64,000 nucleotides of DNA from an uncultured SAR86 cluster bacterium (GCA_902623535.1 CACNUA010000003.1:52518-116517), one strand, 5' to 3'. Numbered from the stretch's first letter, positions 55,601 to 62,922 are shown. The notes: generated from the sequence alone by a model not told the origin. Program-made: numbers and translations.

Positions 55601-56065
55601 CTCCTCGCCATACAAGAAGGTTGCATTCACTTGCGAACCATCAGTCTGGACAATGCCAATTCCCCCTCTGATACCTACGGTGGCGGAGTTAGTTCTTATG
55701 AGCGCGGGCTGTTTTTTAGTAACCTTACCGCCAACAATTCTTAGAAGACCTCGTGCGGTTACTTCTAATGATCCTTCAGCCGTTTCAGGATTATAAATAA
55801 ATCGATCAAGGACCACACTTGAGTTCGGCCCAACTGAAAAGGCGGTACCATCGAGGAGCAACATTTGAGCTTTTCCAATTTCATCGGTTTCAATGGTGTG
55901 ATTTTGAATGATTTGGTAGCCGGCCTCAACTAACTTGCGTTCTTGTTCAAGCGTTAAATCAGTTGTATTACGATTAACTGCAGCAGCCACACCAATTTGA
56001 TCTTGAGCAAAGATGAATGATGAAAAGGTTACTAAAAATAAAAAATGTAATCTAATTGTCTGCAA
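49655..56065 (-). CDS. Giant FecR-cadherin surface protein with TbpB-like C-terminal barrel
   Basis: At 2136 residues this is by far the largest gene here. Order of parts: signal peptide (1-20, '...FIFAQDQ'); FecR-like domain (about 35-160, 'KAQMLLLDGTAFSVGPNSSVVLDRF', 'RTNSATVGIRGG'); Ser/Asp/Glu-rich stretch (about 205-320); about seven cadherin-like repeats of 90 residues (about 440-1105) sharing 'YTLSGTGSDNFSID..G..TLASALDYET'; a Rossmann-like segment (about 1255-1400) with 'EDLEAWLDGGGVLYHVIW'; a Tyr/Trp/Cys-rich part; and a final barrel (about 1959-2136) with 'GASVAGALYGDTSPDESGG', like TbpB-type lipoprotein barrels. Such barrels mark cargo of Slam/type XI secretion, and a Slam-like protein is encoded just upstream. 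The start is TTG, backed by an AGGGAG ribosome site. Adhesion or binding at the cell surface is the likely role. Confidence 0.85.
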   Translation of the reverse strand: MQTIRLHFLFLVTFSSFIFAQDQIGVAAAVNRNTTDLTLEQERKLVEAGYQIIQNHTIETDEIGKAQMLLLDGTAFSVGPNSSVVLDRFIYNPETAEGSLEVTARGLLRIVGGKVTKKQPALIRTNSATVGIRGGIGIVQTDGSQVNATFLYGEEMTVTPNCVDLDTFGDQCGSDFITTITEPGFSVTVESADSEPSEPEPVTEESLEAVQDELEASEEEPAEEESSSDESSSEESSDESSSEESSDESSSEESSEESSDESSSEESSSEESSDDSSSDDSSNDESSSEESSSDESSADDSVASDSSSDDASSDSSSDEPTTEVAQENESDTEVTTEVADTGGDSGTTEVEVDEGLLDSSGVSDVSSDVAPDELGTADAFEVETEVDLVDVDESSTEEVTEEVAQTTQETTAEVAPIFEVETSEVVEIVDENTTEISLVSFAVVNPGDQNYTVTVEGEGSEAFTYNEETNSLEITEALDHESQEAVELTVTFTSDNGDVQEVALALNVADVDEAAELSVEPVNTISEAAISADLVANQVNVSETVPAGTVVATFSATDPEGNALTYSLSGAGSELMTVSETGEVTLTGNLDFETNSTIVMTLEVSDGTNITTEEITINVINDDEPATIAATLSAASFAENSAVGAAIASVNAADPEGSAVTYTLSGTGSDNFSIDTSGNITLASALDYETTTSYELTVVVDDGTYASTEVITVSVADVNEAPSLSATVAFNAFQENTATGTTIATSSVTDPEAGAITYSLSGTGSENFSVSSDGTVTLASALDYETATAYEITLTASDGDNTVSETLTINVGDINEAPTVTTTLAASSVAEDAATGTTVATSSASDPESSSISYSLSGTGSDNFSVDANGNVTVASSLDYETTTSYTITLTASDGTNSTQETITINVSDVDEFALALSSTSPAINEGVSTGTQVATSTLTQQDSASVTYTLSGTGSDKFAISSSGVITTAAAMDYETTSSYSLTVTVTDGTNTDTETINISINDITINTLATTLANSGAALAESSSSGTAVASSSINNPDSDSITYTLSGTGSSNFSVDSSGNVTTNATLDYETTQSYALTLTATVGGTSVTDTFTVNVGNVEELNSAVLRYSAAYNSASRTGFSATATRGSSGSSLPAYYLEQIGETASTIITTVDNTNNDSVPVEIAGGTLLNWRYFFPIDTTGAGQFAFAPNSVALDAKYKSLLGTSVTTTISNSEVITAGRLSGGNFWFMATDKAAQSISYQSDNGQRNHAVILGNSSWFGGVNSVSSSTSGTWPYYLDQRGYSVQSCLSGSLSDCLTGASIDIDDVGIIIGQHIGTQQWGTYEDNNFEDLEAWLDGGGVLYHVIWEHTNGCCGGSTTMTQIQPLFNTWLGTGHGLAGVNGYEGRVLHTFADLSLVSGTTLDYSGLSGKKYYTNASGGINIPSVCNSLANGGGSGNSVFFVCDPGRTGSAGTFVGVADVNSFQLGSSSDGGSENRDIMNWVTGLGTGTATTSSYNLFQDQVTLAGRVYTDTMLSDYYTTYALGPKQIFAFAIIPIEYFAASGTTNDYFYPNFIPTNVWSYGDVGVDYCAATNQNSCSSNYWLAYEWASYALDSNLTLCTNRFVNCANYIPEGQSLWWQVINTSGVGVGLWAQISFKDSYDGASGSTTRDDQESLLNVVISNVDYRKNDTTRYSAGDTGLGMDGYHYWSYQGATNADNDGLGINYGTSSIECASSNDSGCFWADAGTDHPRAAMVTSSDPYKSGNMSLSVNYNSNTDTFSTGSFNAAIIQQNITRANPSGTYPSQTIANFRKSSFYTSSASTYSGFFSGILEFDVSGSGNSQLASMRSSSTLASFTFDTTNDDVQVVAPMTIGVAPANNYTANWTTVDTGSMTLKFGDATNDEAKSAYLSSEVFGAEIQDDGAQIDGTSGGSNNLAGVMVSYNTLDTEDSDLFHSGGNDSMPDTAYSTWGFWAMSSVDISPNTGAQNASVHLGTWVGGETLAQSEIPTAGAASMSGAAVMNVAYRYNQTGTNYDVHKYTTTADVAASFTWGSSGYSGSLDFTNFDDKNAIVSNAGFTSFTVAITGTDHTYSGNSTTSLQNDWLGGASVAGALYGDTSPDESGGRINVNLYKSGDTGTAGANDFYMAEGIYLLD
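52751..54748 (-). repeat. About seven cadherin-like protein repeats
   Basis: Residues 440-1105 of the giant protein repeat every 85-95 residues. Each unit has 'T..ATS...DPE...ITY.LSG.GS..F.V...G.VT....LDYET...Y.LT....DGTN...E..TINV.D..E'. The conserved DPE, LDYET and DGTN acidic spots are calcium-site-like, as in cadherin or VCBS repeats. The fourth, fifth and seventh repeats are closest; the first is diverged. The DNA itself is not identical between units. Confidence 0.85.
55106..55453 (-). repeat. Ser/Asp/Glu-rich low-complexity stretch
   Basis: Residues 205-320 of the giant protein are almost only Ser, Glu and Asp, in units such as ESSDESS and SEESS. The composition is highly acidic, so it should be an extended, flexible spacer between the FecR domain and the repeats. 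DNA repeats of GAA/GAT/TCT type could vary in number by slippage. Confidence 0.85.
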
Positions 56066-56132
56066 AAATTAATTCTCCCTTAAAATTTTTTAAGGCTTAG
56101 TTATATGAATTCAGCACATTCTATTAAAAAAA

Positions 56133-56145
56133 TGACAATTTGTCA
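56133..56145. promoter_or_regulatory. Operator-like palindrome before the giant gene
   Basis: TGACAATTTGTCA lies in the 85-base spacer between the Slam-like gene and the giant gene. It differs in only two bases from the palindrome at 57528-57540 beside the TetR gene, giving TGACAATnnGTCA in both. Confidence 0.6.
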
Positions 56146-56150
56146 CTTTT

Positions 56151-57509
56151 TTATTTAAAACATTGATAATTTAATGTTGCTGAATAGTTATTAGCACTTC
56201 GTTTGTAAATATTGATGGTGCTTCTTGAGTCACTGAAAACAGCCCCAAGATTAGTTGACCAACACAAACCAATGGATCGAGTCAGATTAATTCTTAAGGT
56301 CTCAAGACGATCAACACGTTTACCAAAGAGTGGAAAGTCAGCGTCGTGCGCCTTATCTGCATAACTGTACTTGGATGAGAGCTGCCAACCAGTTTCCAGC
56401 GGTTTTGAATAGGTCAATTCAAAACCTAAATTTTCAAAAAATTCATAATCAACCCCACCACGGAAATTTTCTATGATGGCTTTGTAGCCAACAATTCCTT
56501 GACCACCTGGGATGGAAAAAGTTTGACCGAAGGCAAAGCCATTAATGCGTCCACTTTTCATGGGCGAGGTAGCAAAAGATTTTTCATCTCGGTAATAAGA
56601 TAACAAAATTGACGAACCATTGGATAATAGGCCTGAGTAATCAAGGCTAATGCGCCCACTTCTGAGGATTTCCTCTCGATTAAGAACCACCCTGACTAAA
56701 TTAATACTTGGAGAAAAAACAGCATCTTCGATATCTAGAAAACTTAGTAAATCGCAACATCCGTGTTGGGTTACCCTGAAGAAGTTTTCATCCAAATTAA
56801 AATTACGTCTAACTGAGATCACATTGCTTTGCACATTGAACTGTTTGTAAGTATTAAAAACATCACTTCCATAGCTAAAGAAATATTGAATGTTGTCACC
56901 TCTTGGATGATTAAGGTCTTGATCAAGGCTTAGGGAATAATTAAGCAAGGTGCTTTTATCGGATGCCCTTTTTGAGTCATCATCCACATCTAATAAAAAA
57001 TCACCAATCTCAATAAAGTCTGCATTGATACCAGAATTACCGTTAGTGGTGTGCTTAAAGCCCATGCTTATAGTTTGTTGAAACTTGATGGGCTCCTGAG
57101 CTTCTTCAATGGCCTCTAAAAATTGATTTACTCGATTGAGAACTTCCGGTGGTGGATTAAATTCTTTAACGCTTTTTAGATAAGTATTTGCTAATGCAAA
57201 AGCTCCTAACCTGAAGTACAAAACCCCTAGCTCAAGCCTGATTCGGGGAAGTTCATTATCGTAGATTAGCATCTGCTCAAACACCCCAATAGCGGCCTCA
57301 AGATCACCTACTAAAATGGATAAATTGGCATATTCAAACAAGAGTGTTAGGTTTGTGGGATCGGCAAACATCTTTTTAAAAACTGCATCCCTCTGCTCTT
57401 GAACTTTTGCCAATGCAGCAGGATCAGTAATCGCCGGCGCCACGTTTTGTGCCTGAAGGGAATCGATGTATAAGGTTGATGCAATTAAAAGCGCAATAAT
57501 TTTTTTCAA
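56151..57509 (-). CDS. Slam-like (type XI secretion) outer-membrane protein: TPR plus beta-barrel
   Basis: After a signal peptide ('KKIIALLIASTLYIDSLQAQ') come TPR-like helices (about residues 35-140, 'FEYANLSILVGDLEAAIGVFEQML', 'RLELGVLYFRLGAFALANTYL'). Some 300 residues of beta-barrel strands follow, ending in an aromatic C-terminus ('YSATLNYQCF'). This two-part plan is that of Slam/DUF560 proteins, which move lipoproteins and TbpB-type barrel proteins to the cell surface. The next gene encodes a protein with such a barrel. I choose the TTG at 57509 because it puts the lysines of the signal peptide first; the ORF track starts at another TTG, at 57533, inside an operator palindrome. The DUF560 call rests on architecture and context more than on single motifs. 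Confidence 0.7.
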   Translation of the reverse strand: MKKIIALLIASTLYIDSLQAQNVAPAITDPAALAKVQEQRDAVFKKMFADPTNLTLLFEYANLSILVGDLEAAIGVFEQMLIYDNELPRIRLELGVLYFRLGAFALANTYLKSVKEFNPPPEVLNRVNQFLEAIEEAQEPIKFQQTISMGFKHTTNGNSGINADFIEIGDFLLDVDDDSKRASDKSTLLNYSLSLDQDLNHPRGDNIQYFFSYGSDVFNTYKQFNVQSNVISVRRNFNLDENFFRVTQHGCCDLLSFLDIEDAVFSPSINLVRVVLNREEILRSGRISLDYSGLLSNGSSILLSYYRDEKSFATSPMKSGRINGFAFGQTFSIPGGQGIVGYKAIIENFRGGVDYEFFENLGFELTYSKPLETGWQLSSKYSYADKAHDADFPLFGKRVDRLETLRINLTRSIGLCWSTNLGAVFSDSRSTINIYKRSANNYSATLNYQCFK

Positions 57510-57523
57510 GATATATGATTCCC

Positions 57524-57544
57524 AAAATGACAATGCGTCATTTT
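57524..57544. promoter_or_regulatory. Operator palindrome in the Slam/TetR divergent promoter
   Basis: AAAATGAC-AATGC-GTCATTTT is a perfect eight-base inverted repeat with a five-base spacer. It lies between the Slam-like gene and the TetR gene. Its core TGACAATGCGTCA recurs nearly unchanged before the giant gene. Size and symmetry suit a TetR dimer. Confidence 0.68.
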
Positions 57545-57585
57545 ACTACTAAGATGCGAGTTTTTAAATTATTATTTGTATCATA

Positions 57586-58224
57586 ATGGCAAAAAAAATA
57601 AAGAAGTCAGATCTCACCAAAGCTAGGCTAATGCAGGCTATGTGGGAGCTTATCTTAGAAGGTGATAAAGTTATTTCGGTTAAGACCATCACTGACAAGG
57701 CAGAAACAGCATATGGATCATTTTATCGCTATTACAAAAATTTAGATCAAGTTCATAAGGAATTAATTGAACATCGAGCCACCATTCTAGCTGAATTTGC
57801 TGAAACAGAATTATTAAATATTGAATCGCCATTATTGCGCTTATATGTGGGTTATTACTTTGCCATGGGAATTTTCCAGCAAGAAAATGTTTATCAGTGG
57901 CTAAGGCAGCACCCTAATTTTATGAATCAAACATGGGCAAACTTCACACATGCAACGGCTGAGGCATTTTTAAAAGAGTCCCTTGAGGTGAAAGATGTTC
58001 CTGAATTTACGCAGGAAAATTATGAACACTACCTTCGTGTGAGAGAATACATTTATTGGACCTATCAGCATATTATTCGACAACTCAATGAGGGCAAAAA
58101 ACTGGATGTCATCTACTTAGAATTTATGGATGCAGTGAATTTGTTTAATTTACCTCCTCAGATTCATCAAAAACTAACCAAAGAAGCAGTTACTCTAGCA
58201 GTCAAATATACCCTGCCAACATAG
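57586..58224 (+). CDS. TetR-family transcriptional regulator
   Basis: The 212-residue protein has an N-terminal TetR helix-turn-helix ('VKTITDKAETAYGSFYRYYKNLDQVHKELI') and an all-helical ligand domain rich in aromatic residues. The ligand is not predictable. It stands head-to-head with the Slam-like gene, and a palindrome lies in the shared promoter. The CHASE2 cyclase gene follows 17 bases after it, so both the secretion genes and the cyclase operon may be under its control. Confidence 0.9.
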   Translation: MAKKIKKSDLTKARLMQAMWELILEGDKVISVKTITDKAETAYGSFYRYYKNLDQVHKELIEHRATILAEFAETELLNIESPLLRLYVGYYFAMGIFQQENVYQWLRQHPNFMNQTWANFTHATAEAFLKESLEVKDVPEFTQENYEHYLRVREYIYWTYQHIIRQLNEGKKLDVIYLEFMDAVNLFNLPPQIHQKLTKEAVTLAVKYTLPT

Positions 58225-58241
58225 CTTAAACCTATCCATTC

Positions 58242-60431
58242 ATGCAATTTTCAATTAAACAGATTATTAAAGTAGGACTTTATGGATTGGCTGTCTTGGT
58301 TAGCTTGCTGCCGATTCTTAATCCCTTTAGCATCTTTACGAATTTACAAAACTATTCGTTTGATACCTTTCAGCAACTTTTTCCGAGACAAGTTTATGAA
58401 GACGATCCGGTGGTAATTGTTGATATTGATGATCGCTCTTTAGAGCTAGCAGGACAATGGCCTTGGTCACGAACCACACTTGCAAGATTAACGGATCAAA
58501 CTTACACAGCAGCTGCTTTGGGTTTTGATATCGTCTTCGCTGAGCCTGATCGAACTAACCCCCGTAATCTTATTACTCAGTTTCCTAATAATCTTGCCCT
58601 GAAGCAACAGGTAGAATTACTGCCAGATAATGATGAGATATTTGCTCGAGCTATAGCCAATCATGGCACGGTGGTACTGGGTGTTGCGGTTAATAACTCT
58701 GAAGAAAATTTACCCCTGACTAAGCCAAAATTTGGCCTGGTAACTCAAGGAGATAATCCTAACCAGTTCTTACCTGCCTACACCGGATTAAAAGCAAATA
58801 TTTCCTTACTTGAGGAAAATGCAGCTGGACTTGGAACGATGAGCATTGGTAATAATGATTCGGTGGTGAGAAGCTTACCGACTTTTGATCGTGTTGGAGA
58901 AACCGTGATCCCAAGTTTAGGACTTGAGCTTGCTCGAGTTGCCATTGGTGCTTCAACTTTTCAAATTAAAGCTTCCAATGCATCTAGCGAAGAGGCCTTT
59001 GGCGCCCAAACGGGAATTAATAACATCAAACTTGGACCACTAACCATGCCCACTACACCAGATGGACAATCATGGATTTACTTTGCACCCTCTGCAGACT
59101 TAGTAACTGTATCAGCCTGGGATGTTTTATCTGGATCAATTGATCCTGATTTTTTTTCTGGGAAAGTAGTTTTGGTGGGGACTTCTGCTGCGGGTTTATT
59201 TGATCTTAGATCTACACCAATTGAAAAAAATATTCCTGGTGTCACAATAATTGGTCAATTTGTCCAACAAATTTTTGCTAATGAGTTCTTACAACGTCCC
59301 GATTGGTTGTTTGGTGCTGAATTTATTGCTGGATTAGTTTTATCTTTATTAATAACTTTCATGATTCAAGCTCTTGGCCCGATCGGAGGCTTAACGGTTC
59401 TGGGTGTGGGCTCAGGAGGCATTATTGGTGGCAGCTGGTATTTTTTTAAATCCAAACTATTTTTAGTCGATCCCATTTCACCATTAGTTATAATCCTAAC
59501 TGTCTATGTAGCTGTAACATTCTTTAACTTTCTCTTCACAGAACTCGAAAGAAGTCGAGTGCGCGGTGCTTTTGCACAGTACATGTCACCGGAAATGGTG
59601 AACCGTTTGGCTGAATCCAATGAGTCCTTGAAACTTGGAGGTGAGCGCAAGGATATGACCATGCTATTTTCAGATATTCGTGGTTTTACTAAAATCTCTG
59701 AACAGTATAAACAAGATCCTGAAGCACTCACAGACCTTATTAATCGCCTACTCACAACTTTATCCAATGAAATTTTAGAATGTGAGGGAACTATTGATAA
59801 ATACATGGGAGACTGCATTATGGCTTTCTGGAATGCGCCTGCCTCTCAAGAAAATCATGCTGAGCTAGCTATCAAAGCGGGTGTGAAAATGCGCAAGGCG
59901 CTCAAAGAACTCAATGACGAATTTATTGGTGAGGGAAAGCTTGCTATGGAGATTGGCATTGGTATCAATACAGGTGATTGCATTGTAGGGAATATGGGTT
60001 CCGATAAACGCTTTGACTATACAGTATTGGGCGATGCAGTTAATTTAGCAGCTCGACTTGAGGGCCAATCAGGAACGTATGGTGTCAACATTGTTTTAGG
60101 TGAGGAAACAGCTAAACAAATGCCGGATTTCAAGCTGATTGAATTAGATCTAATAGCGGTAAAAGGTAAAAGTGAGCCGGTTAAAATTTATACCTATTTA
60201 AGTGATTTACATATTGATGAGGCTGCTAAATTAAAAGAACCTCAAAACGCAATGCTGGCAAGTTACAGAGAGCAAAATTGGGATGCAGCAGAACGCTATT
60301 TATTGATGGCAAAAGTGCAGGCTCCTGAATTAGAAAAATACTATCAATACTTTCAAGAAAGGATAAATCAATTTAGAATACACCCCCCAAGTCATGATTG
60401 GAGTGGTGTAAATGTTGCAACAACTAAATAA
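58242..60431 (+). CDS. CHASE2-domain adenylate cyclase (class III)
   Basis: The 729 residues form a membrane sensor enzyme that makes cAMP. After one N-terminal membrane helix comes a periplasmic CHASE2 domain (about 35-330, 'DDPVVIVDIDDRSLELAGQWPWSRTTLARL', 'GKVVLVGTSAAGLFDLRSTP'). Three membrane helices follow (about 350-430), then a class III cyclase domain (about 465-650). Catalytic residues are visible: metal aspartates in 'LFSDIRGFT' and 'KYMGDCIMAFW', the adenine-selecting Lys in 'DKYMGD', and the transition-state Asn and Arg in 'GDAVNLAARLEG'. This pattern favours cAMP over cGMP. A helical tail ends the protein. It overlaps the DUF481 gene by 20 bases. Confidence 0.94.
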   Translation: MQFSIKQIIKVGLYGLAVLVSLLPILNPFSIFTNLQNYSFDTFQQLFPRQVYEDDPVVIVDIDDRSLELAGQWPWSRTTLARLTDQTYTAAALGFDIVFAEPDRTNPRNLITQFPNNLALKQQVELLPDNDEIFARAIANHGTVVLGVAVNNSEENLPLTKPKFGLVTQGDNPNQFLPAYTGLKANISLLEENAAGLGTMSIGNNDSVVRSLPTFDRVGETVIPSLGLELARVAIGASTFQIKASNASSEEAFGAQTGINNIKLGPLTMPTTPDGQSWIYFAPSADLVTVSAWDVLSGSIDPDFFSGKVVLVGTSAAGLFDLRSTPIEKNIPGVTIIGQFVQQIFANEFLQRPDWLFGAEFIAGLVLSLLITFMIQALGPIGGLTVLGVGSGGIIGGSWYFFKSKLFLVDPISPLVIILTVYVAVTFFNFLFTELERSRVRGAFAQYMSPEMVNRLAESNESLKLGGERKDMTMLFSDIRGFTKISEQYKQDPEALTDLINRLLTTLSNEILECEGTIDKYMGDCIMAFWNAPASQENHAELAIKAGVKMRKALKELNDEFIGEGKLAMEIGIGINTGDCIVGNMGSDKRFDYTVLGDAVNLAARLEGQSGTYGVNIVLGEETAKQMPDFKLIELDLIAVKGKSEPVKIYTYLSDLHIDEAAKLKEPQNAMLASYREQNWDAAERYLLMAKVQAPELEKYYQYFQERINQFRIHPPSHDWSGVNVATTK

Positions 60432-61158
60432 GGCCTTTGTTATAGCTATCGCGACGATCGGCATGCAATCCTATGCCTCTGCAATTATTAATATTGAGGA
60501 CTTACGTCAAGAAGGTGAAGTAGGATTATTTCAATCAATATCTGGTAGCTTTGATGCTTCAAGAGGAAACCGTGATAGAGACTTTTATACATTTACTTAC
60601 AGAATTGATAACAATTCAGAAGCCGTTGATTCTTTCTTAGTACTCAGTCAGTCAGAGAGAAAATATGTTGGTACTGTTATCGATGAATCAAATTTTTTTC
60701 ATGGGCGCTTAATCTTTAAAAATAAATCTAAGTTGCATTATGAGTTATTTGCACAACGCTCAGAAAATCCTTTCAGAAACTATAGAAAAAGAGAGGTCAC
60801 TGGTTTGGGCTTTAGATACCTAATTAATGATCATGCAAGATTAGGTATGGCATTTATAAATGAAGATGAAGAGGATCTAAATATGGTCAATACCAAAACT
60901 GATCGTTTAAATATCTATTTTCATGATGATTTTGAAGTGGGTGAGAATATTTATTTTAATACTACCATCTATGTTCAGCCCTCTATTGACGACTTCAGCG
61001 ATGATGTTAAATCAAGTGCTATTTTTGCTCTTGATTTTGAAGTTAATGAACAAGTTACGATTTCATTTCAATACTCAAGGTTTAACGATAATGCACCACC
61101 GCTTAATGCTGATAAAATGGATGAAAGCATTAGTACAAAATTTTCATGGAATTTCTAG
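60412..61158 (+). CDS. DUF481/YdiY-like outer-membrane barrel protein
   Basis: A signal peptide ('FVIAIATIGMQSYASA') precedes about 225 residues of alternating strands ending in Phe ('STKFSWNF'), which is typical of outer-membrane barrels. 'FYTFTYRIDNNSEAVDSFLVLSQSERKYVGTVIDESNFFHGRL' and 'REVTGLGFRYLINDHARLGMAF' resemble DUF481 proteins. The role is unknown. Translation is coupled to the cyclase gene by a 20-base overlap, so the two likely act in one envelope-sensing unit. Confidence 0.75.
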   Translation: MLQQLNKAFVIAIATIGMQSYASAIINIEDLRQEGEVGLFQSISGSFDASRGNRDRDFYTFTYRIDNNSEAVDSFLVLSQSERKYVGTVIDESNFFHGRLIFKNKSKLHYELFAQRSENPFRNYRKREVTGLGFRYLINDHARLGMAFINEDEEDLNMVNTKTDRLNIYFHDDFEVGENIYFNTTIYVQPSIDDFSDDVKSSAIFALDFEVNEQVTISFQYSRFNDNAPPLNADKMDESISTKFSWNF

Positions 61159-61167
61159 GAGAACAAA

Positions 61168-62151
61168 ATGTTGGATAGTTTTTTAAACGTAGTCAATCAG
61201 GTCTGGAACGATGGTCTGTATGGCATTGGAATAACAGAACTTATTGTATCTATCGTTATTCTTTTTAGTGGATTTATTGTGCGAGGTGTATTCATAGCAC
61301 GTGTCTTTAAATGGCTTGAAAAGCTTTCTGACCAGACAGAATCTGAAGCCGACGATGCTCTTTTAGAAACGCTGAAAAAACCTTTGGGCTATCTTCCTAT
61401 CACAATTGCTTTGTATGTGATTACTTTGTATCTACCTTTAAGTGGCACTCCTGAATTAGTCGCACAAAACATAGTGAAGGCCGCCATTGCTTTTACAATT
61501 TTTAGCACCTTATCCAACTCTGTCCAGCCTATTTTTGGCATGTTTTCAGCAACTAGTCTCTTAACAGCGTCCATGACTATGTGGCTAGAAAGAGCAGCTA
61601 GGGTATTGATTTGGGTTATAGGTATTGGGGTAATACTTGATATCTTTGGCATTCAAATCGGGCCACTTGTAGCTGGTTTAGGTTTATTTTCAGTTGCTGT
61701 AGCTTTAGGAGCTCAAGATTTATTTAAAAATTTAATTGCGGGAATTCTTATTATAGGTGAAAACCGATTCCAACCCGGCGATAGAATTGAAATCGAAGGT
61801 GAACTTCACGGCGTTGTTGAGAACATTGGCTTCAGATCTACACTGGTAAGACTTTTTAGTACCGCACCTATGTTGGTCCCAAATAAAGATCTAGCTGATT
61901 TTAAAGTTATTAATCATGGTGCCATGCAATATCGAAGAATTAGCTGGACCATTAATTTGATTTATTCAACTACTCAAGATCAACTTGCTAAAATTTGCGA
62001 GGAGATTGAAACCTTTATTAAAGGCTCAGATCAGTTTGCTGAAAATCCTCGACAGGACTCCTTTGTGAAAACTGATGAATTTGGAGCTAGTTCAATTGAT
62101 ATACGAATACTCTGTTATACCGAGCCTCTAGACCTTACTGACAGCACCTGA
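61168..62151 (+). CDS. MscS-family mechanosensitive channel, C-terminally cut
   Basis: Four or five membrane segments lead to the pore helix 'AGLGLFSVAVALGAQDLFKNLIAGILII', then the beta domain ('FQPGDRIEIEGELHGVVENIGFRSTLVRLFSTAPMLVPNKDLADF'). The protein stops at residue 327 after 'SSIDIRILCYTEP', just where relatives continue with a further helical segment of roughly 40 residues. The final residues LDLTDST look foreign. Together with the equally shortened neighbour this points to a joint at about 62115-62150. An AGGAG ribosome site precedes the ATG. Confidence 0.85.
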   Translation: MLDSFLNVVNQVWNDGLYGIGITELIVSIVILFSGFIVRGVFIARVFKWLEKLSDQTESEADDALLETLKKPLGYLPITIALYVITLYLPLSGTPELVAQNIVKAAIAFTIFSTLSNSVQPIFGMFSATSLLTASMTMWLERAARVLIWVIGIGVILDIFGIQIGPLVAGLGLFSVAVALGAQDLFKNLIAGILIIGENRFQPGDRIEIEGELHGVVENIGFRSTLVRLFSTAPMLVPNKDLADFKVINHGAMQYRRISWTINLIYSTTQDQLAKICEEIETFIKGSDQFAENPRQDSFVKTDEFGASSIDIRILCYTEPLDLTDST

Positions 62152-62913
62152 TTCATTAACAATGCCCAACACTTCAGTTTCTGAGCCTGCTATTTTTTTT
62201 ATCTCAGATAATCTTTTACCGATAGCTTTACTGTCTTTTTTTACTCTTACTTCAAACAAATAGTTTTTTAGATCAATCAACTTAATTTCATCTCCAGCTT
62301 CTTGCCTGACTTTGACCAAGCGATAACCAAGTAAAGCAATGAAGATCACACCTAACAGACTCACAGCAACTCCCACAAATGAAAAATCAAAGAAATTAAA
62401 GCTGGTCCCTGTATAGGTTTCTCTGTATTGAGAAATAATAATATTGGGCGGTGTTCCAATCATGGTATTCATTCCTCCCAAAATACTTGCAAAAGCAAGC
62501 GGCATTAAGAATTTTGGTGGATTCCAATTGTTTTGTTGGCATACTGCAATAGTTACTGGCAACAAAATTGCCATAGCTCCGATGTTATTCATAAAAGATG
62601 ACAATGCGGCAGCAGTAACTAGAATAACTAACAAAAACTGGTTCTCGCTCAAAGGTATTTTGGAAAGTTGTCCACCAATTAGTCCAACAAATCCAGATTC
62701 TTGTAGGCCTCTACTGATTAGAAGCACCAGAGCCACGATAATAACTGCAGGATGCCCAAATCCTGAAAAAGCACTATTGATTGGAATGACTTCAAAGAGA
62801 ACAAGTGCAGCTAGCGCAACTAAAGTTACGGCGTCATAACGCCAGCGACCCCATATCAATAGACCGACCAAAACACATATAGTTACAACTAATACATTTT
62901 GGTCACTCAACAT
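62128..62913 (-). CDS. SLC13/ArsB-type anion permease, C-terminal half missing
   Basis: The 261 residues are the N-terminal half of a DASS/SLC13-like permease: 'FSGFGHPAVIIVALVLLISRGL', 'SSFMNNIGAMAILLPVTIAVC' and 'ILGGMNTMIGTPPNIIIS' are the conserved hairpin and helix motifs. They are followed by the beginning of a TrkA-C (RCK) domain ('LFEVRVKKDSKAIGKRLSEI'). Full-length relatives have about 590 residues with a second set of helices. Here the frame ends at 'ESGAVSKV', overlapping the cut MscS gene by 24 bases. It is probably not functional, so it could also be called a pseudogene. Confidence 0.82.
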   Translation of the reverse strand: MLSDQNVLVVTICVLVGLLIWGRWRYDAVTLVALAALVLFEVIPINSAFSGFGHPAVIIVALVLLISRGLQESGFVGLIGGQLSKIPLSENQFLLVILVTAAALSSFMNNIGAMAILLPVTIAVCQQNNWNPPKFLMPLAFASILGGMNTMIGTPPNIIISQYRETYTGTSFNFFDFSFVGVAVSLLGVIFIALLGYRLVKVRQEAGDEIKLIDLKNYLFEVRVKKDSKAIGKRLSEIKKIAGSETEVLGIVNESGAVSKV

Positions 62914-62922
62914 AAGAGGGAC

